Shown here piece by piece: positions 61,692 to 64,000 of a DNA stretch of 64,000 nucleotides (the first letter of the stretch is position 1; every line of letters starts with the position of its first letter). The position numbers were made by a program, and so were the translations under genes. Below the pieces are notes generated by a model that worked only from the letters and a program-made list of their open reading frames with translations, did no database searches and had not been told where the DNA came from. The stretch is from the NCBI RefSeq assembly GCF_017876545.1, contig NZ_JAGIOD010000001.1, forward strand, positions 1,798,001 to 1,862,000, given 5' to 3'. Origin of the DNA: Brachybacterium sacelli (lineage in GTDB: Bacteria; Actinomycetota; Actinomycetes; Actinomycetales; Dermabacteraceae).

Positions 61692-61697
61692 TAAGGT
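61692..61697 (+). promoter_or_regulatory. -10 element of the ABC exporter gene
   Basis: TAAGGT, 8 nt before the GTG at 61706; leaderless or nearly so. Confidence 0.45.
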
Positions 61698-61705
61698 CTT
61701 GGGGC

Positions 61706-63526
61706 GTGTCGTCCCTGCTGCGCATCATCCGGTTCACCCGCTCCCTGGCCCCGCTGTACACCGCCGTCATCCTCGCCTCGGTGCTCACCGCCGCGGCAGG
61801 TCTGGCCGTCCCCTTCCTGATCGGCCACGCGACCGACACCGTCACCGGTGCGGTCAGCGGCGAGACCCCGACCTCCGCCGCCGTGCGCACCGTCGTGCTG
61901 ATCGCCGCCGGAGTGCTCGTCGCGGAGCTGTTCACCACCGTCGTCTCGAACGTCGGCGGCTGGTATGGCGACGTCATGAGCAACCGGATGCGCACGATCC
62001 TCTCGGTGCGCTACTACGACAAGCTGCTCCACCTGCCCCAGCGCTGGTTCGACGGCGAGATCACCGGCACCATCGTCGCCCGCCTGAACCGGTCGATCAC
62101 CGAGATCACGAACTTCGCGAAGATGATGTCGAACTCCTTCGCCTCGATGCTGATCACCACGGTCGCGGTGCTGGCCATCAGTGCCTGGTACGCCTGGCCG
62201 CTGACGCTGCTGCTGCTGATCGTCTTCCCCGTGTACGTCTGGCTGACCTCGCTGACCTCGGTGAAATGGCAGCGGCTGGAGGCGGAGAAGAACGAGCAGG
62301 TCGACATCGCCTCGGGGCGGTTCGCCGAGGTCGTCGGGCAGATCCGGGTGGTGAAGTCCTTCGTGAGCGAGCGCCGGGAGCTCACGGACTTCACGCAGCG
62401 CTTCGGCTCCACCGATGCGACCACCCGTGAGCAGTCCTCGCACTGGCACCGCATGGACGTGATCCGGCGGGCCTTCCTGAACCTCGTCTTCTTCGGCATC
62501 TACGTGATCATCTTCGTGCGCACGGTCCAGGGTGCCTTCACGCTCGGCGAGATGGTGCTGCTGGTCCAGCTGATGAGCATGGCCAAGGCCCCGGTGGAGT
62601 CGATGAGCTTCGTGATCGATTCCGCGCAGCGCGCGCTCGCCGGCTCCCGCGACTACTTCCGGGTGATGGAGACGCCGGTGGATCCGCGCATCGTCCTGCA
62701 GAGCGCGCACGGCCGGGCCGACGGGGAGCCGGCCGAGGCACCGGTCGAGCCGGTGCCCGGCGCACCCGTGATCTCCTTCCACGAGGTCGACTTCGCCTAC
62801 GAGGACGGCGAGGACGTGCTGCACGGGATCGATTTCCACGTCGACCCCGGGGAGAAGATCGCCCTGGTCGGCGAGTCCGGCGGCGGCAAGTCCACCATCG
62901 TGAACCTGCTGCTGGGGCTCTACGAGCCGCGGCAGGGGAGCGTCGAGGTGGTGGGGCGCCCGAGCGCCGACCTGCCGCTGGAGCAGCTGCGCTCGCGGAT
63001 CGGCGTCGTCTTCCAGGACGCCTCGCTGTTCTCCGGCACGATCCGGGAGAACATCGCCTACGGCCGTCCCGGGGCGAGCGACGAGGAGGTGGTCGAGGCG
63101 GCCCGGCGCGCCAACGCGGAGGCCTTCGTCCTCCGCTTCCCCGACGGCTACGAGCAGGTGATCGGTGAGCGAGGACTGAAGCTCTCCGGCGGGCAGCGCC
63201 AGCGCATCGCGGTGGCCCGGGCCATCCTCAAGGACGCTCCGGTGCTGGTGCTGGACGAGGCCACCTCGGCGCTGGACACCAAGGCCGAGATCCAGGTGCA
63301 GAAGGGTCTGGACGAGCTCATGGCCGGGCGCACCTCGCTGATCATCGCCCACCGGCTGTCCACGATCGCGGAGGTGGACCGCATCGTCACCCTGCGCGAC
63401 GGGAACATCGACGAGATCGGCACTCCGGCCGAGCTCGCCGGTACCGGCGGCATCTACGCCCAGCTGCTGGATCTGCAGAGCTCCGGGGACAGCCGCCGCC
63501 TCGCGAAGTTCGACATCACCGGCTGA
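61706..63526 (+). CDS. ABC exporter half-transporter (membrane plus ATPase domains)
   Basis: 606 aa. Six-helix exporter domain (residues ~10-310), then ATPase: Walker A GESGGGKST, signature LSGGQRQRIAVARA, Walker B VLVLDEATSALD, IIAHRLSTI. Functions as a homodimer or with an unlinked partner; MsbA/MDR-type. Leaderless GTG start. Its stop overlaps the stop of the convergent small gene by 11 nt. Substrate unknown. Confidence 0.93.
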   Translation: MSSLLRIIRFTRSLAPLYTAVILASVLTAAAGLAVPFLIGHATDTVTGAVSGETPTSAAVRTVVLIAAGVLVAELFTTVVSNVGGWYGDVMSNRMRTILSVRYYDKLLHLPQRWFDGEITGTIVARLNRSITEITNFAKMMSNSFASMLITTVAVLAISAWYAWPLTLLLLIVFPVYVWLTSLTSVKWQRLEAEKNEQVDIASGRFAEVVGQIRVVKSFVSERRELTDFTQRFGSTDATTREQSSHWHRMDVIRRAFLNLVFFGIYVIIFVRTVQGAFTLGEMVLLVQLMSMAKAPVESMSFVIDSAQRALAGSRDYFRVMETPVDPRIVLQSAHGRADGEPAEAPVEPVPGAPVISFHEVDFAYEDGEDVLHGIDFHVDPGEKIALVGESGGGKSTIVNLLLGLYEPRQGSVEVVGRPSADLPLEQLRSRIGVVFQDASLFSGTIRENIAYGRPGASDEEVVEAARRANAEAFVLRFPDGYEQVIGERGLKLSGGQRQRIAVARAILKDAPVLVLDEATSALDTKAEIQVQKGLDELMAGRTSLIIAHRLSTIAEVDRIVTLRDGNIDEIGTPAELAGTGGIYAQLLDLQSSGDSRRLAKFDITG

Positions 63527-63911
63527 GGTCAGGTCGGGCCGGGCCCGGGTCGGATCCGACGGGCCCGCTCGGGAGCGCGCCGGCGATCTGCTCGGCCTCG
63601 GCGGTGCTGACCAGCACCTCGTCGACGCCGGTCACCGCGCGGTTCACGCGGATGCGCAGCAGGGGGAGCCCCCGCTTCATGGAGACCAGGCGGCGGGTGC
63701 CCGAGAGGTGGCGGAAGACGCCCACCTTGCGGTATCCGGAGATCACGAGGCCCGAGCGGATGCCGAGCGCCTCCGAGGACCAGCCGGGTTCGACCTGCAC
63801 GGCGCCGATCGCGCCGGCAGGGATCTCGATGCTCCCGCGCCGGGTCATGAGCGCTTCCCACCCGGGGAAGTCGATTCGGAGGTTCTCTCCGTCGTATCCG
63901 ACCTGCGTCAT
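63516..63911 (-). CDS. Small uncharacterised protein (DUF4429/PH-like)
   Basis: 131 aa, soluble, mostly beta strands. GYDGENLRIDFPGWEAL, SIEIPAGAIGAVQVEPGW and VSMKRGLPLLRIRVNR resemble bacterial PH-like/DUF4429 domains, but the match is by eye only. AAGGAG before the ATG at 63911. The -10 candidate GATAAT (63959-63954, minus strand) lies in an AT-rich gap shared with the next, divergent gene. Convergent overlap with the ABC exporter. Confidence 0.6.
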   Translation of the reverse strand: MTQVGYDGENLRIDFPGWEALMTRRGSIEIPAGAIGAVQVEPGWSSEALGIRSGLVISGYRKVGVFRHLSGTRRLVSMKRGLPLLRIRVNRAVTGVDEVLVSTAEAEQIAGALPSGPVGSDPGPARPDLSR

Positions 63912-63985
63912 CGCGGGCTCCTTGCTCGTAGGATGGTCTCCGTATTGCGAACATTATCAGTGTGAGAATGGTTAGGGAAGGGTTT

Positions 63986-64000
63986 ATGTCCGACGGCACG
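63986..64000 (+). CDS. Start of a gene running off the right edge
   Basis: AGGGAAGGG (63974-63982) followed by ATG and MSDGT at the window end. Divergent from the small DUF4429-like gene. Too short to identify. Confidence 0.5.

Overview
The window is about 70% G+C, almost fully coding, with dense translationally coupled gene pairs (ATGA, GTGA and TGATG overlaps). Gene content (urease order B-C-F-G-D without ureE, AddAB-type helicase-nuclease, MmyB-type XRE regulator, FBP zinc-finger protein, MerR-PP2C fusion, ANTAR protein, two sugar ABC importers without their own ATPase) fits a high-GC actinobacterium, most likely Micrococcales and plausibly a Brachybacterium-like Dermabacteraceae member. 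The genus is an inference from gene content, not from a marker gene. No rRNA, tRNA, CRISPR array, insertion sequence or prophage was seen.

Layout. 1-4183: urease operon, entered inside ureB. 4254-6564: aldo/keto reductase, an EF-G-binding (FusB-like) FBP protein behind a small leader ORF, and a P-loop kinase. 6548-12627: AddA/AddB-like recombination helicase-nuclease. 12724-16524: DHA2 transporter coupled to glutaminase, then a DoxX-type membrane protein with an unusual repeat cluster upstream. 16779-22831: sulfatase plus sugar ABC importer operon, divergent from its LacI regulator. 22887-33092: SPFH protein, glutathione peroxidase, SET-type exporter, aldo/keto reductase, XRE regulator, PfkB kinase, a MecA-type penicillin-binding protein, nucleoside deaminase and an Old-Yellow-Enzyme-type reductase. 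33183-40939: nicotinamidase-like hydrolase, Cu/Zn SOD lipoprotein, orphan AAA ATPase, DUF1648 protein, MerR-PP2C fusion, double GNAT, YncE propeller, SRPBCC and DUF1992 proteins. 40958-45062: nucleotidyltransferase coupled to a RIO1-type kinase behind an apparent translational attenuator, a GNAT behind a 15-codon ORF, VOC and DoxX-like proteins. 45101-48169: second sugar ABC importer with a CebR-like operator. 48235-50186: decayed CDGSH/redox-enzyme remnants next to a lower-GC cassette (HTH-DUF3887 protein plus CPBP protease). 50361-55404: FAD reductase, TetR, STAS, a single-chain PAS-SpoIIE-HATPase-STAS protein and a GAF-ANTAR protein. 55409-64000: amidohydrolase, ABC-2 exporter with two-component system, BASS-type transporter, ABC exporter, a small unknown protein and the first codons of one more gene.

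Many single genes show a TANNNT -10 element ending 6-8 nt before the start codon, which indicates leaderless transcription. Against that background the few genes with real 5' leaders stand out: the FBP gene and the RIO-kinase/nucleotidyltransferase pair both carry a short well-initiated leader ORF followed by hairpins. This is the architecture of ribosome-sensing translational attenuation, and I regard these two leaders as the most interesting candidates for undescribed regulation in the window.
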